Origin: Chrysaora quinquecirrha
Taxonomy: Eukaryota; Cnidaria; Scyphozoa; Semaeostomeae; Pelagiidae
Direction of reading: 5' to 3'
Length of the DNA stretch: 64,000 nucleotides
Assembly (NCBI GenBank): GCA_014526335.1
Contig: JACTAT010000308.1
Coordinates: 63,170 to 127,169, forward strand
The notes under the pieces are model-generated. The model saw nothing but the letters and a program-made list of their open reading frames with translations. It did no database searches and was not told the DNA's origin. A program made the position numbers and the translations under genes. Within the stretch, counting starts at the first letter, position 1. Every line of letters begins with the position of its first letter. Shown piece after piece: positions 35,743 to 49,677 of the stretch.

Positions 35743-36163
35743 CAGAGGCGGACTGGCAGCGAATCAAGGGTTGCTATTTCCAGTAAAAGGGACCTGTTTT
35801 CACTATAGCAATTCGTCTTGTTAGTTGCTTCTAGCGAGCTCCTCTGTAAAAAATCAATTCGACGCAAGGGCTGCTGTTCATGTTAATACTTCTTTTCTTA
35901 TTTGCGATATTTCGATGGCAAAATCGTCTCCCTTTTATACATATTTTCGCATTTCTATATTTTCTTGCTTCCATATTTTTGTGCGCATATGCTGATCATC
36001 CTTTTATTTTTACTTTTTCCCAATTATCCGCATTGCGAAACAATTTCCGTTATTTCCATCTGTTTTCAGATTTGCTCAAGAAACAACAGAAACAGTTTTT
36101 TAAAGACCCTATAGAAGGCCCGGGTTGCAATCGCAACCTAGCATCCCTGCCAATCCGCCCCTG
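35743..36163. mobile_element. hAT-type MITE, copy 1
   Basis: Ends are CAGAGGCGGACTGGCAG and CTGCCAATCCGCCCCTG. The interior is a diverged, inverted match to the copy at 37845-38305. No exact 8 bp target duplication was found here, so it is probably older. 421 bp. Confidence 0.8.
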
Positions 36164-36673
36164 TCCAAGGTAAAAGGCAACTGAGTGGTATCTTGTCTTT
36201 CCAAGGCTAAAATGGTACTAATGTTCACCCGCATCGCGAGTGTCAAGGTAAAGTCTCTATCCCACATTCCTAATACCCAATTGGAGCCTCAGTACCACCG
36301 GTCGGTCTCATTTGAGGGTACAATCTGGTTTGTATAAGGTTTTAAAAGCTGATTATTTCATTAGGCTTTCTACTGTATGAAAATTGTAGCCAATAACGAT
36401 AAGACGATAAGCCATAACTGTGGTACATAGCTTTAAAATCATTAAACGATTTCGCTGTGTTTTAAAACGTTGCGACTAACCAATATCTGATACATGTTTA
36501 AACACTTTCAAACCGCTGCGCAGGTGCGTTACGGTTGTCAAATTATCCTGTAAGGGCTTGTAGTGAGACACAAGAACCCAAACAGCATTTTTTTTAATAA
36601 GCAACTGGACTTTTGGTCCAGCCCTCAAAGTTGCTCAAAATATCTAGCATTTCAGCCCTCACAGAATGATTGG

Positions 36674-37575
36674 TACACGTTTTTCTTTTTATAAGAAAGT
36701 GGTTTATAGGAAAGTAGTGCTCAACGTGTTAAAAACTTAAGAAAGTTCAATACTGGATTCTTGAAACTGAAGAAAGTTCTGTTTAATACTTTCACTCCTA
36801 ATGTTCTGTATGTTATTTGCGCTCTTCTGTTCAGTCGCTCTTCTTGCTATTAAATGAGTCTTATAATTTTTTTCTATGAAAAACGTGGTATTTGTGCAAT
36901 GTTTACAGTGCACTAAACTGTGCATTCACAGAAATACACCTTTTTAAAAATTTTTGCTAAGAAAGTCACAGGAAAGTTTCAGTGGTGTTCCCAGATTAAA
37001 AATACCGGGGTGGACAAAAATGCTTGGGTGTTGAATTTTTGGGGCCACGCCCTTGAAGCGCTCGGAAAAGGAGGCCAACGCCCATTCAAAATCATCCTAA
37101 GATGAAATAGAAATAAGCAAAAATCAACTATTTACTACTAACTTGCAAAAATTATCCCACTGAAAGATATAACAATGACGTAACAACGACGAAAAGTTTT
37201 TGAAATTTACTGCATTCAAAAAATAAAGAACATGTTTTTGTGACAGCCTTTTTGATTGCTAACAGCTCAAAATCTTGCGATGTTTCACACGATGCCACTG
37301 TGACTGGTAAAGTTGCGCTGATTTTCACCAATGCAGACAATGTCGGGAGAAATGAGCTCATTCCACTTTAGCTGAAAATCTTGCCCCCCAGTGAATGTTA
37401 TTACGGATTTCGAAGAATTGGAAAATCGATGTCTGAAAGAACTGGGGTGGACATGTCCACCCCAGTCCACCCCATGGTGACGCCACTGGAAAGTTTTGGT
37501 ACTGAAAACATGAAATATCTAAGGAAGTTTCAATACTGGCCCAAAAAAACTTTCTTATAAAATAAAAAACGTGTA
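36674..37575. mobile_element. TACACG-ended MITE, GAAAG word, interrupted by a hAT element
   Basis: Ends are TACACG and CGTGTA. Inner copies of AAGAAAG occur at both sides (TATAAGAAAG, TATAGGAAAG, TTAAGAAAG on the left; ACTTTCTTATA on the right). Without the nested insertion it is about 385 bp. Non-coding. Confidence 0.85.
36980..37488. mobile_element. hAT-type element nested in a TACACG MITE
   Basis: Ends are CAGTGGTGTTCCC and GGTGACGCCACTG. It is flanked by an exact 8 bp duplication, GAAAGTTT, at 36972-36979 and 37489-37496, the hAT signature. 509 bp with no transposase. Confidence 0.9.
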
Positions 37576-37844
37576 CCCCTCTTATTTTGGTTCTTTTCTT
37601 GCTTTTAAATGTAATTGGCAGCTTTGCAACGATGTACTTTATAAGGAAAGCGATCTTAACCAAAAAGGTTTTGCAAAATTTTTAGCCCTAGTATCTTATT
37701 GACGGGTTGGTTATTAAAAAAGTGTACAGGTGCAGCATCTAATTAGCAGATTATTCTCTTTCTCATTTAACTTGAATCTTTCTAATGATTTACCTCGTCA
37801 ACCAAGCATGTGAGCTCTATTGAAGGCACTGAAGATGCTGTGGC

Positions 37845-38305
37845 CAGGGGCGGACTGGCAGGGATGCTAGGTTGCGATTGCAACCCGGGCCTTCCTATTA
37901 TAGGGTCTTTCAAACTGTTTCTATTGTTTCTTGAGCAAATTTGTTCGATTTCTTGGGATTTCGAAGAGATTTGGATTGGTTTCGCTCAGTATGAAAACAG
38001 GTGGAAGTAAATTGTTTCTCAATGCAGATAATTGGAAAGAAGTAAAAAAAATCAGCATATGTGCACAAAAATATGGAAGCAAGAAAATATAGCAATGCGA
38101 AAATATGTATAAAGGGAGGCGATTTTGCCAGCAAAATATCGCAAATGAGAAAAGAAGTATTTTACATGAACAGTAGCCCTTGCCTCGGATTGATTTTTTA
38201 CAGAGGAGCTCACTAGAAGTAACTGACAAGAAAAATCGTTATAGTAAAACAGGTTCATTTGCCTGGAAATAGCAACCCTTGAGATTCGCTGCCAGTCTGC
38301 CTCTG
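37845..38305. mobile_element. hAT-type MITE, copy 2
   Basis: Ends are CAGGGGCGGACTGGCAG and CTGCCAGTCTGCCTCTG, with an exact 8 bp duplication GCTGTGGC at 37837-37844 and 38306-38313. It lies in the opposite orientation to the copy at 35743-36163. 461 bp, non-coding. Confidence 0.9.
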
Positions 38306-38313
38306 GCTGTGGC

Positions 38314-39044
38314 GTCGTGGTGTGGTCTAACCATAGTCAGCAAGACAGATTTTCCTCTTGTCACTATGGTCTTAGTCTAACCCAGCTAACTCGAGGTGAA
38401 AGGAGTCAATGAAATCGGGGTTCGAGCCTCAGCTACGCCAGCGTCACAGCCAGCGACGAGGTAGACTGACAATAATTAAAAAAAAACAACAAGGATCCGA
38501 CACGGAACGATACTCCCCATTTCCACAATGTGGCTGAGGCGCAGTATCTTACGGTGGTGGCCTTTACAGCCAATGGCAGTCCCGAGCCTTCGCAGCTAAC
38601 CAGGGGAGGGATTCGGCCCCCAGATCATGTATGTGAAGAATATGGACATAGCGTAGCGTATATAATGTATTCACTTTAAAACATAACCTCTATTTAGAAT
38701 CTTGAGTCTAGCCTCGGTTTGAAATCGCGCATGGCTGATTTGGCCTAACTCTTGCTAGCATTCGATTGATTAACGAGAAAACGTGTTTTAGAATCGTTCT
38801 TGTCTTAATCGAGTATTTACCCATTATTGTGTCCCTTGCTGTTTTGTTTTCTATTAGAATTTGGAAAGCGCTATTCAGACAATCTCAAAAAACTTTCGTT
38901 TCATAATCAAAACTTCTAAGAAATCCAACATACACTTCAACAAATTTGTATAGCCTAATTAACTATTTTAAGCAGTTTTTTAACGTAACAAAATTCATTC
39001 TTTGATCAAAATTTTTATACATTTGACAGTTTAGACAAACGGCG
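38314..39044. other. No gene recognised; possible tRNA-like relic
   Basis: A B-box-like GGGGTTCGAGCCTC at about 38419 suggests a SINE or tRNA relic, but no matching A box or cloverleaf could be built. Otherwise non-coding. Confidence 0.3.
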
Positions 39045-39797
39045 CTAACCAATAGTCAATTTCCTATATGGTGCGGTTCGTACTTTTCTATCTGGCATAT
39101 TCAGCGAGATTTTCCCCATAAATGACGCTTGTTTTGTTCTTGGCAAAAACTTCACCATAGTTTTCTCTATGAATCCTGACCTCTCTTCAAACTCATCCCT
39201 TGAGTCCTGTTCACTTGTCTCCAACACTGTAGCCATATCACTGAAATTATCATTATCACCAGCCTCGGGATCGTGCTGCGGTGGAGATGGTAAAGGTGTC
39301 AATTCTGGCAGCCTCGTTCCAAGTAAAATCTTCCCATCATCACATTTAACCAATCCGAGGCTTTGCTTCTCATGATCAAAGTCACTTTTGTAATCAGGTC
39401 GTGCTGTCTTTAAAGTTTTCTCATCAATTTTCGTTGAGACTTCCAAATGGTTATGATCGGTTTGACTTCCTCTGCGGAGGCACAAATCTTCCATACGGCA
39501 CTTCGGCGGCAATAAAGAATCTCTCCGCAGTTTTGTACGACCATTTTCACTATAGTCTGTCACACTTATTCGAGGCGTGGGCCTAACTAGTTCAATAGGC
39601 CTAGCTAGTTCGATTGGCCTAGCCACTTCATCGGGCCTAGCTTCTTCACTGGGCCTAGACACTTTGATCGGCTTAGCCAGTACAATTGGTATAACAGGCG
39701 CAGTGGGCCTAACAAGCGGCCATTGTACTGTTTTCGCTCTGTCATTGCGCACGCCTCCAGGGAATGAATTGGATATGTTTGCGACCGAGTTCACCTG
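39045..39797 (-). CDS. Unknown protein Y, last exon; shares VKFLP motif with protein X
   Basis: An acceptor (TTGTTTTCAG) immediately precedes 39797 on the minus strand, and the frame then stays open for 250 codons to the stop at 39045. There is no ATG near its beginning, so it is a terminal exon and earlier exons are missing. Visible features: a Pro/Arg/Glu repeat (ARPDEVARPIELARPIEL) at about residues 50-75, a charged middle, an acidic Ser/Asp stretch, and near the end VKFLPRTKQASF, which matches VKFLPKSKQAF of protein X in motif and position. No known domain recognised; likely disordered. Both genes are on the minus strand about 19 kb apart, with two retrotransposons between them, which suggests an old duplication. 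Confidence 0.65.
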   Translation of the reverse strand, partial: QVNSVANISNSFPGGVRNDRAKTVQWPLVRPTAPVIPIVLAKPIKVSRPSEEARPDEVARPIELARPIELVRPTPRISVTDYSENGRTKLRRDSLLPPKCRMEDLCLRRGSQTDHNHLEVSTKIDEKTLKTARPDYKSDFDHEKQSLGLVKCDDGKILLGTRLPELTPLPSPPQHDPEAGDNDNFSDMATVLETSEQDSRDEFEERSGFIEKTMVKFLPRTKQASFMGKISLNMPDRKVRTAPYRKLTIG

Positions 39798-40139
39798 AAA
39801 ACAACAAAACGTTTCACAACGAACATGTAAGACAATTTGAACACTTGTTGAGGCATAGCCCCGATATAGCTAACCACAGTTAATATTTCTGAAGGGCTTA
39901 AAGCCCCTGTTTATCAATTGCGCGTTTTATTATGAAATTGCCTGCTAGTTTCAAACGTTGCAAGAGTTTTCATGAGAATAGGAGCTGATTATGAGCCCCA
40001 GTCACGGACCACGGGGGTCAAGGTCTCCTCAGTTTCTCTCTTATAGATCCTGGTGATTCTCGCTAAATGAATTCTTTCTCCCTCACCCTTCACCCTAAAT
40101 AGATTCTCAAGATATCGGGTCCTTGAAAACTTAAGCTAT

Positions 40140-40265
40140 AGCGAGGGGCGATTCACTCCTTGAAATCTCGTACACCTTTGCTAGAAAACCTATTGTTTTC
40201 ACAGAAATCCTTTGGATATCCTTTTGTTTTGAGCTATAAAACTAGGAGACTCTCGTACACGACAA
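40140..40265. repeat. Dispersed repeat copy (CTCGTACACC family)
   Basis: GCGATTCACTCCTTGAAAT followed by CTCGTACACCTTTGC and, 60-70 bp on, CTCTCGTACACG. An empty copy of the repeat that hosts both LTR retrotransposons. Confidence 0.65.
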
Positions 40266-40439
40266 AACATTTTCCCTCGAGTCATTTACATGAGAGACAA
40301 GCAATGTTTCTGTTGTCTCCCAGAAACATTTGCATGTCTCTACGACAAAGTTTTTGAAATGAGGAGAAAGGGTCCATTGTGGCGAAAACAACTCGATTAA
40401 TGTTTATGGTAAACTACGGACCATGGAACGGAACGGAAA

Positions 40440-40945
40440 AGGCACGACCAGCTTGACGATCTCGGAGACAAACAGCAAATTTGACACTCCAGCCACACCC
40501 TTGTTACAAAGTCTGCAGTGGCCAACTTTAAACGAAATAATAACCGAAGAAACTGCTGCAATTATGTACAAATCGTTGCACGGTCTTACACCTGAATATC
40601 TAGCTAAATTATTTACAAGAGAATCTCATCAAAACATCAGGAAACTGAGGAATACTGCCACTGATCTTTCACTTCCCTTAAGAAAAACGAGCAATGGGCA
40701 AAAAGCTATATCCTTCTGTGGAGCTAAACTTTGGAATAATCTTACATATGATTGTTAACATGCACCTACCCTTGCCACTTTTAAAAGAAGACTTAATAAT
40801 ATTTTTTAATAATGTTTATTATGTATTTATATTTGTATATTGAATTTTGTATTAAAAAAGGTAGCACGGCCCCTTGAAAAGCAATCCGTTAGGACTGATG
40901 AGGTTACCGTGGATAAATAAATTCAGATAAAGATAAAGATAAATT
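40440..40945 (+). mobile_element. 3' end of a non-LTR retrotransposon (LINE)
   Basis: The ORF at 40423-40758 encodes the typical C-terminal tail of a LINE polyprotein: WPTLNEIITEE, then MYKSLHGLTPEYLAKLF, then LSLPLRKT and LWNNLTY. The family-level pattern is a conserved L-W-x-x-L, Y-K-x-L-x-G-x-x-P-x-Y-L and W-N-x-L. A 3' tail of short GATAAA repeats ends at about 40945. The RT itself is absent, so the copy is 5'-truncated. CR1/L2-like by impression only. Confidence 0.8.
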
Positions 40946-41044
40946 CATCATCCGCCAACAGTCTTGAAAAACTATATTTCTTAACGAATGCCTCACTCTT
41001 AATTTACCAATCGTTAGTACTCATTTTGTAAAGTTGCAGTTCGA

Positions 41045-41205
41045 GTAAGGCCCTGGCCAAACGATCAATCATTGTTTGTCAAACATTTAATACTTATTTT
41101 GTCAAGCAATGTTTTGTGACGTGACGTGGCCAAACGATTAAACATTGCTTGTAAAGTTAAATCGCAAATGTTTGACAAGCAATGTTTGATCGTTTGACAA
41201 GCATT
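41045..41205. mobile_element. MITE fragment with CCAAACGATCAA-type ends
   Basis: GGCCCTGGCCAAACGATCAA and inner inverted and direct words (TTTGACAAGCAATGTTTG, GGCCAAACGATTAAACATTG) suggest one end of a MITE. A clear opposite end was not found. Confidence 0.5.
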
Positions 41206-41282
41206 CCATGCGGAAACATTCTGCGAAAGTTCCCGAAAAATAAGGGAAGTTGCCATTTCGGAATTAACTATGTAAATAGCTT

Positions 41283-41830
41283 GCTTACTTACCAACTAAC
41301 TAACGAACTAAATAACTAACTAAATAACTAGCTAAATAACTAACTATTAGAAGCTTACTAACTAACTAACCAACTAACTAACTTACTAACTAACTACCTA
41401 CCTACCTAACTAACTAACTAGCTAGCTAGATAACTAAGTAACCAACAAACCAACTAACTAAATAACTAGCTAACTATCTAATCAACTAAGTAACTGACTG
41501 ATTAACCAACTAACTAACCAACTAACTAACTTATCAAGGGTAACCAACTAACTAACTAAGTAACCAATTTGCTACCTAACTAACAAACTAACTAACAAAC
41601 AAAAAACTAACTAACTAACTAACTTATTAACTACATGACTTAGTAACTAGCTAATTAACTAATTATCTAACTTACTTACTAGCTAACTAACTAAGAAACT
41701 AAGTAACTCAATAAAAAGCTAACTATAACAAACTAAGAAAACTAACTAAAAAATAAAAGAAGCAAAGGACTAAGAAACAAGCTAACAAATAACCCAAATT
41801 AATAAATTATCTAAAATCTAACTTACTGAA
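41283..41830 (+). repeat. Degenerate (CTAA)n / TAAC tetranucleotide array
   Basis: About 550 bp of CTAACTAACTAA-type text with substitutions and small indels. The complementary array (GTTA)n lies at 45118-45745 in the opposite sense. Confidence 0.95.
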
Positions 41831-42179
41831 ATCGTATCTAATCGCAAATTCTAGTGTGAACAGCGTTAAACTCTAAACCGAGGCCAGAAGAGAACTGCAT
41901 TAAACAATAACGAAGGAATGAACAGAATATTGAAGAAATTGCATTCCAATTGATTCAAATTTTCTTGGCATCTATTATAACGATGTCTCTTCATATATTA
42001 CCTTAAAAAAACCAAACAAAAGGCAGGAAATATCAAATATATATTAAATTTTCTGAAATAAAGGAGATATTATAGTTATTTGGTTATCTATTCCCTGTCT
42101 TTGTCTACTTTGGCCCCAGCATTTGATTTTAATTAGTGGCCCTGGTAAACGACCTTAATATAGCAAGAACACAAGGCCA

Positions 42180-42310
42180 GTATTGTGTGGCGAAATACTT
42201 CCTTGTACAGGGATACAAGGCTTTTATTTTATAAAGAAGTCTAGTTCCTAAAGTTCCTTATTTTTGGACCTCTTTCGATCACATTCCTTAATTTTAACTG
42301 CATATTTAGT
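42180..42310. mobile_element. Fragment of TACACG-type MITE, GGAAC word
   Basis: AGTTCCTTATTTTTGGACC and the flanking backbone (TCTAGTTCCTAAAG, CCTTAATTTTAACTGCA) match the left half of the complete element at 62174-62579. The TACACG end is degraded. Confidence 0.6.
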
Positions 42311-42344
42311 GTCATGACTATTCTAAAGAGACATTTGTACATCA

Positions 42345-44365
42345 TCATAATTAAAGGCACCCATTAGCCATGTTTGAAGAATGAGATCAGCCCAAATCAG
42401 CCTGAGACCAGCCTATTAGCTTGCAGCTTGCAACAAATAGAGTAGAAGAATCCCACGTTATTCCCACTTGTTTCATGTGACCATAGCTCTTTCAGGTGTT
42501 GTTCCTGCTTTCCCCCGTACTTGTTTGCAATACTTTCCCTTGTTCTCAGCTGTTCTTTTATCTTTCCAAGTTGTTCTCTCTTTTCCCCCTTGTAACCTCT
42601 GTTTCCCACTTATTCTTATTGATTCCTACTTCATTCCCATTTGTTCCCCTGATTCCAAGTTATTTCCACTTTGTTTCAGCATTTTCCATGGGTTCCCTTC
42701 CGTTCCATTGATTCCCATTCATTACACGGTTTCCCAGCTTTATTGCTTGGTCCATGTTTTAGCGCGTTCTGGGTAATGGGTTTCTAATGAGGTTGTTGTT
42801 CAAATTCTGCCAGATTTGATAGATTCCAAACATCCGCCTTATTTAATTGTTTTAAATTGAATGGATTTGCAATTCGATTAGAATAAATGATAAACACCTG
42901 ATTGTTTGGATTGTTCGAATAGAGAATAGAAATTCCTATCTTTTGTTACAACATTCCTGATTCCTATATTTCATCCGGTTTGCCGAAAACCCCTACATAA
43001 TGTTTGAATTCTTCAAACATAATTAAAGGATCCCCATTTTGTTTCAACTTATTCTCATGTGTTTGCAGTAATTTCCCTTTTCTCAGTTGTTCTTTTATCT
43101 TTTTCTGTGACTCCCTGTTTGTTCTCCCTAGTCACCTCTGATGTTCTTTTATCTTTTTCTGTGACTCCCTGTTTGTTCTCCCTCGTCACCTCTGATTCCC
43201 ACTTATTCCCACCCATTCTTACTTCTTTCCCATTTGTTCCCTCCGATTCTAAGTTATTCCGACTTTTTTTCAGCGTGTTCCATTGGTTCTCCTCAGTTCC
43301 GTATATTCCCACTCATTCCACGAGTTCCCAGCTTTATTGTTTGTTCCAGATTTTAGCGCATTCTGGATAATGGCTTCCTAATGAGTTTGTTGTTTAAGCT
43401 CATGCCAAATTTTAAAGATTCAGAGCAACCTCTTCGATTGTTTTGATTGTATGCATTTGAATTGCAATTAAAATAAATGACTCAACTAATTGATTGCTTA
43501 GATTGTGTGCATAGAGAATAGAAATTCCGATCTTATTGTTACAACATTCCTGATTCCTATCTATCTATCTATCTATCTATCTAGGTAGGCATATTTCTTC
43601 CGGTTGCCGAAAACCCCTAAATCATGTTTTCATTCTTCAAACATAATTAAAGGTACCCATTAGCCATGTTTGAAGAATGAGATCAGCTAAGATCAGCCTG
43701 AGATTAGCCTAAACATTGCAGCTTGCAGTGTGGATAAATCTCCACAATTGTTCCCTGTGATTCTAGCTGTTTCAGGCTTTGTTCCTGCTTTCACCCGCAA
43801 TCGTCATTGATCCCCATTTAGTATCAATTTGCTCTCGCTTGTTTGCGGTAATTTCCTTTTTCTGAGTTGTTCCTCCATCTTCTTCAGTGATTCCCTGTTT
43901 GTTCCACCTTGTCACCTCTCGTTCTCATTTATTCCCACCGATTTCTACTTTGTACCTTTTGTTCCCTCCGATTCCAAGTTATTCCCACTTTGTTTCAGCA
44001 TGCCTACAATGGTTCCATTCAGTTCCGTTTATTCCACTCATTCCACGAGTTCCCAGCTTTTCTGTTTGTTCCAGATTTTAACGCATGCTGGCTAATGGTT
44101 TCCTAATGAGTTTGTTGTTCAAACTGATGCCAAATTTCGAAGACTGGGAACAACCTCTTCGATTGTTTTGATTGTATGCATTTGAATTGCAATTAAAATA
44201 ATTAATCAACTCAATGATTGTTTAAATTGTGTGCACAGAGAATAGAAATTCCGATCTTATTGTTACAACATTCCTGATTCCTATCTATCTATCTAGGTAG
44301 GTATATTTCTTCCGGTTTGCCGAAAACCCCTAAATCATGTTTTCATTCTTCAAACATAAAAGAAT
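42345..44365. repeat. Long tandem repeat, three diverged units
   Basis: Anchors recur in order: CCATTAGCCATGTTTGAAG at about 42360 and 43660; TTCCCAGCTTTATTG (or TTTCTG) at about 42732, 43326 and 44050; CCGGTTTGCCGAAAACCCCTA or close at about 42975, 43600 and 44315. Units are about 600-720 bp and rich in TTCC. (CTAT)n microsatellites sit in units 2 and 3. No coding potential was seen on either strand. Confidence 0.8.
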
Positions 44366-44454
44366 GCAGCAAAGTTTGCTTCAGTTTGCTCATTTAATTT
44401 GAGTAAAGTGAAAGAAATGATTCCCAGCTTAAGTCCTCAAGGAGGCATATCAAG

Positions 44455-44715
44455 TGTTTTCGTTTTTGATAGTTAATTGTAACTTGTTACGTGAGTTTCT
44501 GCAGATATTTTCAACATATATTGTCGCAGATTCATTTTCTCTCTTTGCCTTCCATAATTCATGAATTTGAAGCACAATTAGCCACACTGTCTCTCTTTAA
44601 GCGAGTGCAAAATTGGTTGTTGCACGCAGAGAGTATTCCCTTACTCAAGAGGACCGCTATCTTTCAGAAATATGCCACACTGACCCAGACCTCTCTGAAA
44701 GGTCTTTTCTTCTAG
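44455..44715 (+). repeat. Dispersed repeat copy 2 (related to 3405-3905)
   Basis: Start and end words match the copy at 3405-3905 (GAGTTTCTGCAGAT, TTTTCTCTCTTTGCC, CCCAGACCTCTCTGAAAGG). It is shorter because the middle is missing or different. Confidence 0.55.
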
Positions 44716-44765
44716 TACAGAATTATTTTCTTACGTAAATATACATTTAAATATTAAAACTATTA

Positions 44766-47326
<2,561 letters not shown>

Positions 47327-47392
47327 CTGCGAGACAAAAAGAGGAAATTAGTGAAATTCTGGGAAGGCAGGGCTTTGAATGTCAAAACACAA

Positions 47393-47854
47393 GGGGGATA
47401 CTTCAATGTGTCCATGATTAGACGTGAATCTTGACTTTGACAAAAGGACCCATTTGTATGATAGGATTTTCAAGGAATTCTGACCCATTTGCATGAAAAT
47501 CGGAAAATTTCAAGCCCTTGTGTATGAATTTGGTTGATTTTAAAACCCTTTTACAGTGGTAGAATTCACGAAAAGTCTCGCAAAATCGAATCTGACGGCG
47601 ATTCTTTGCAATCAATGTGACCGAGCTCTGTTGTTGCTGCTAATTCATCGTTTCGAAAGCAAAAAACAAAGTAGAAAGGTTGTCAGCCACTTTGCGGTAA
47701 ATCATAATGGGACCTATTGGTAAGAAAATCCTAAAATACCAACCCATCAACCAGAATCAAGCAGAATATCAGACCCATGTGTAGAGAATTTCAGTCGAAA
47801 AAACCCATCCATATGAGCGGCACGTCCAGTATGTCTACATATTGAAGTACCCCC
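47393..47854. mobile_element. MITE with GGGGGTACTTCAAT ends
   Basis: The left end GGGGGATACTTCAATGTG and the right end (inverse) GGGGGTACTTCAATATG are alike. The interior is non-coding. It sits about 65 bp upstream of the ACOT7 exon at 47161-47326 and shares its terminal GGGGGTACT with 5293-5655 and 63465-63832. Confidence 0.65.
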
Positions 47855-48356
47855 AGGTTTGCATGAGCATACATATAAGAGACGAAGAAAACCACGTGAT
47901 TTGCTGTTGCCTACGTGACCAGTCATGCAGGCATCTTTGAATAAGATTTTCCATCCGACCTTCGTTCATAAACAATCTGACCGTTTTGTCTGATGAAATA
48001 ATCCTGGGGGTATTTGATTTAATTTTGGTATCGGTATGTGCGGCCCATATGGGTGGGTTTTTGGCCTTGAAATACTTGAAATTTTATCCTAATCCCCATA
48101 GACTAGGGTGGGAAAATGAAGAAAACTTAATAATTTCACTTCAATGGATTCCGAATAGTGTTTATATCGCGTCCAAGATGTCCGTAGTGCAACTCCAAGC
48201 AATAATATGGGCTAGAAACTCTTATTGCTCTAGTATTCCGCTTGTTATTAGCTAAAATATAGGATCTGCGTCTCGTTTGTGTCTATATTATAAGTTGATG
48301 GGTCTGTTAAATCTGGGTGGCACGATCCCATTCATCCATTTGTCCATCTCCTTAAT

Positions 48357-48856
48357 NNNNNNNNNNNNNNNNNNNNNNNNNNNNNNNNNNNNNNNNNNNN
48401 NNNNNNNNNNNNNNNNNNNNNNNNNNNNNNNNNNNNNNNNNNNNNNNNNNNNNNNNNNNNNNNNNNNNNNNNNNNNNNNNNNNNNNNNNNNNNNNNNNNN
48501 NNNNNNNNNNNNNNNNNNNNNNNNNNNNNNNNNNNNNNNNNNNNNNNNNNNNNNNNNNNNNNNNNNNNNNNNNNNNNNNNNNNNNNNNNNNNNNNNNNNN
48601 NNNNNNNNNNNNNNNNNNNNNNNNNNNNNNNNNNNNNNNNNNNNNNNNNNNNNNNNNNNNNNNNNNNNNNNNNNNNNNNNNNNNNNNNNNNNNNNNNNNN
48701 NNNNNNNNNNNNNNNNNNNNNNNNNNNNNNNNNNNNNNNNNNNNNNNNNNNNNNNNNNNNNNNNNNNNNNNNNNNNNNNNNNNNNNNNNNNNNNNNNNNN
48801 NNNNNNNNNNNNNNNNNNNNNNNNNNNNNNNNNNNNNNNNNNNNNNNNNNNNNNNN
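48357..48856. other. Assembly gap, 500 Ns
   Basis: Exactly 500 unknown bases, so the length is probably nominal. It may hide missing exons of ACOT7 or of the small secreted gene, and the left end of a GAAAC-word MITE whose AGTTTCTTAA starts at 48857. Confidence 1.
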
Positions 48857-49317
48857 AGTTTCTTAACTTAAAGGCAATAGACGTGCATGAAGAGAAGGCC
48901 AGTTGCATGAAGACAGAGCAGCTCTTTTGAATTCCCTCACAAAAGGCAATTTAGCTATTCTTCTCTTATTCAATTTTGATTGATAGGTGGCTTAAGCCAC
49001 TTTTATATCTCTCGCGTCCCTTTAAGAATCGAAATTTCGAAAATTTCATCAATTATGGTTTTAATATAAGTATCATGTTCTTACCAATCAAAATATGGAC
49101 ATTGTCCGGAATTGAACTTGAGTATAATAGTCGTTTGGGATTATTTTTACATAAACATTACACAAAGTAAATCAGTAAAATAGAATGCTGAATTTAAAAG
49201 CAGTAATAGTTTCTTAGTTCTTTTTCTTAATTCTTCGTCCATATAGAAGAGTTTTTTGATTTTTCAGAAAAGGGCATATATAGTTTCTTATAGTCGGTTT
49301 CTTATAAAAAAATGAGT
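48857..49317. mobile_element. GAAAC-word MITE, right part, left part lost in gap
   Basis: GTTTCTTAA at 48858, TAGTTTCTTAG at 49208 and, at the end, TAGTTTCTTATAGTCGG followed by TTTCTTATAAAAAAA. The terminal hexamer is degraded (ATGAGTA instead of CGTGTA). The borders are approximate. Confidence 0.5.
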
Positions 49318-49635
49318 ACTGTCGTGGTATTTTTTGCGTACTGTGGTAGATAAGCACTACTGTGGTGGGTTATTATGCTTCATGTGATCGCTTATTATGC
49401 TTGATGTGGTGGTATTTCTTGCGTACTGTGGTGGGTATGTTTGTTTTTTCTTGCTTGATCTGAAGATTTTTGCTAAAGTTTTAGTATTTACCACGGCAAA
49501 AGTACCACAACATCCAGCATGATAAACCACCAAACTGGTGCTTATCCACCACAGTATGTAAAAAATACCACCACATCAAGCATAACAACCCACCACAGAA
49601 GCGCTTATCCACCACAGTTTGCAAAAAATGCACCG
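49318..49635. repeat. 318 bp palindromic repeat with internal GTGGTGG units
   Basis: The left half (GTACTGTGGTAGATAAGC, TGTGGTGGGTTATTATGC, ATGTGGTGGTATTT) is repeated inverted in the right half (GCTTATCCACCACAG, GCATAACAACCCACCACAG, AAATACCACCACATC). Within each half the same words repeat about every 70 bp. No ORF. Confidence 0.85.
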
Positions 49636-49677
49636 CAGGAGTGCGTATAGATTCGCTAGCGTGAGTAAGAAACCTAC

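Noticed and set aside
35880..36173. Hydrophobic ORF resembling a membrane protein
   Set aside because: It is inside a hAT-type MITE and its inverted copy at 37845-38305 shows the same T-rich text.
38400..38460. tRNA gene suggested by GGGGTTCGAGCCTC
   Set aside because: No A box or cloverleaf could be formed around it.
48277..48930. Long ORFs on both strands across the gap
   Set aside because: They consist of undefined residues from 500 Ns.
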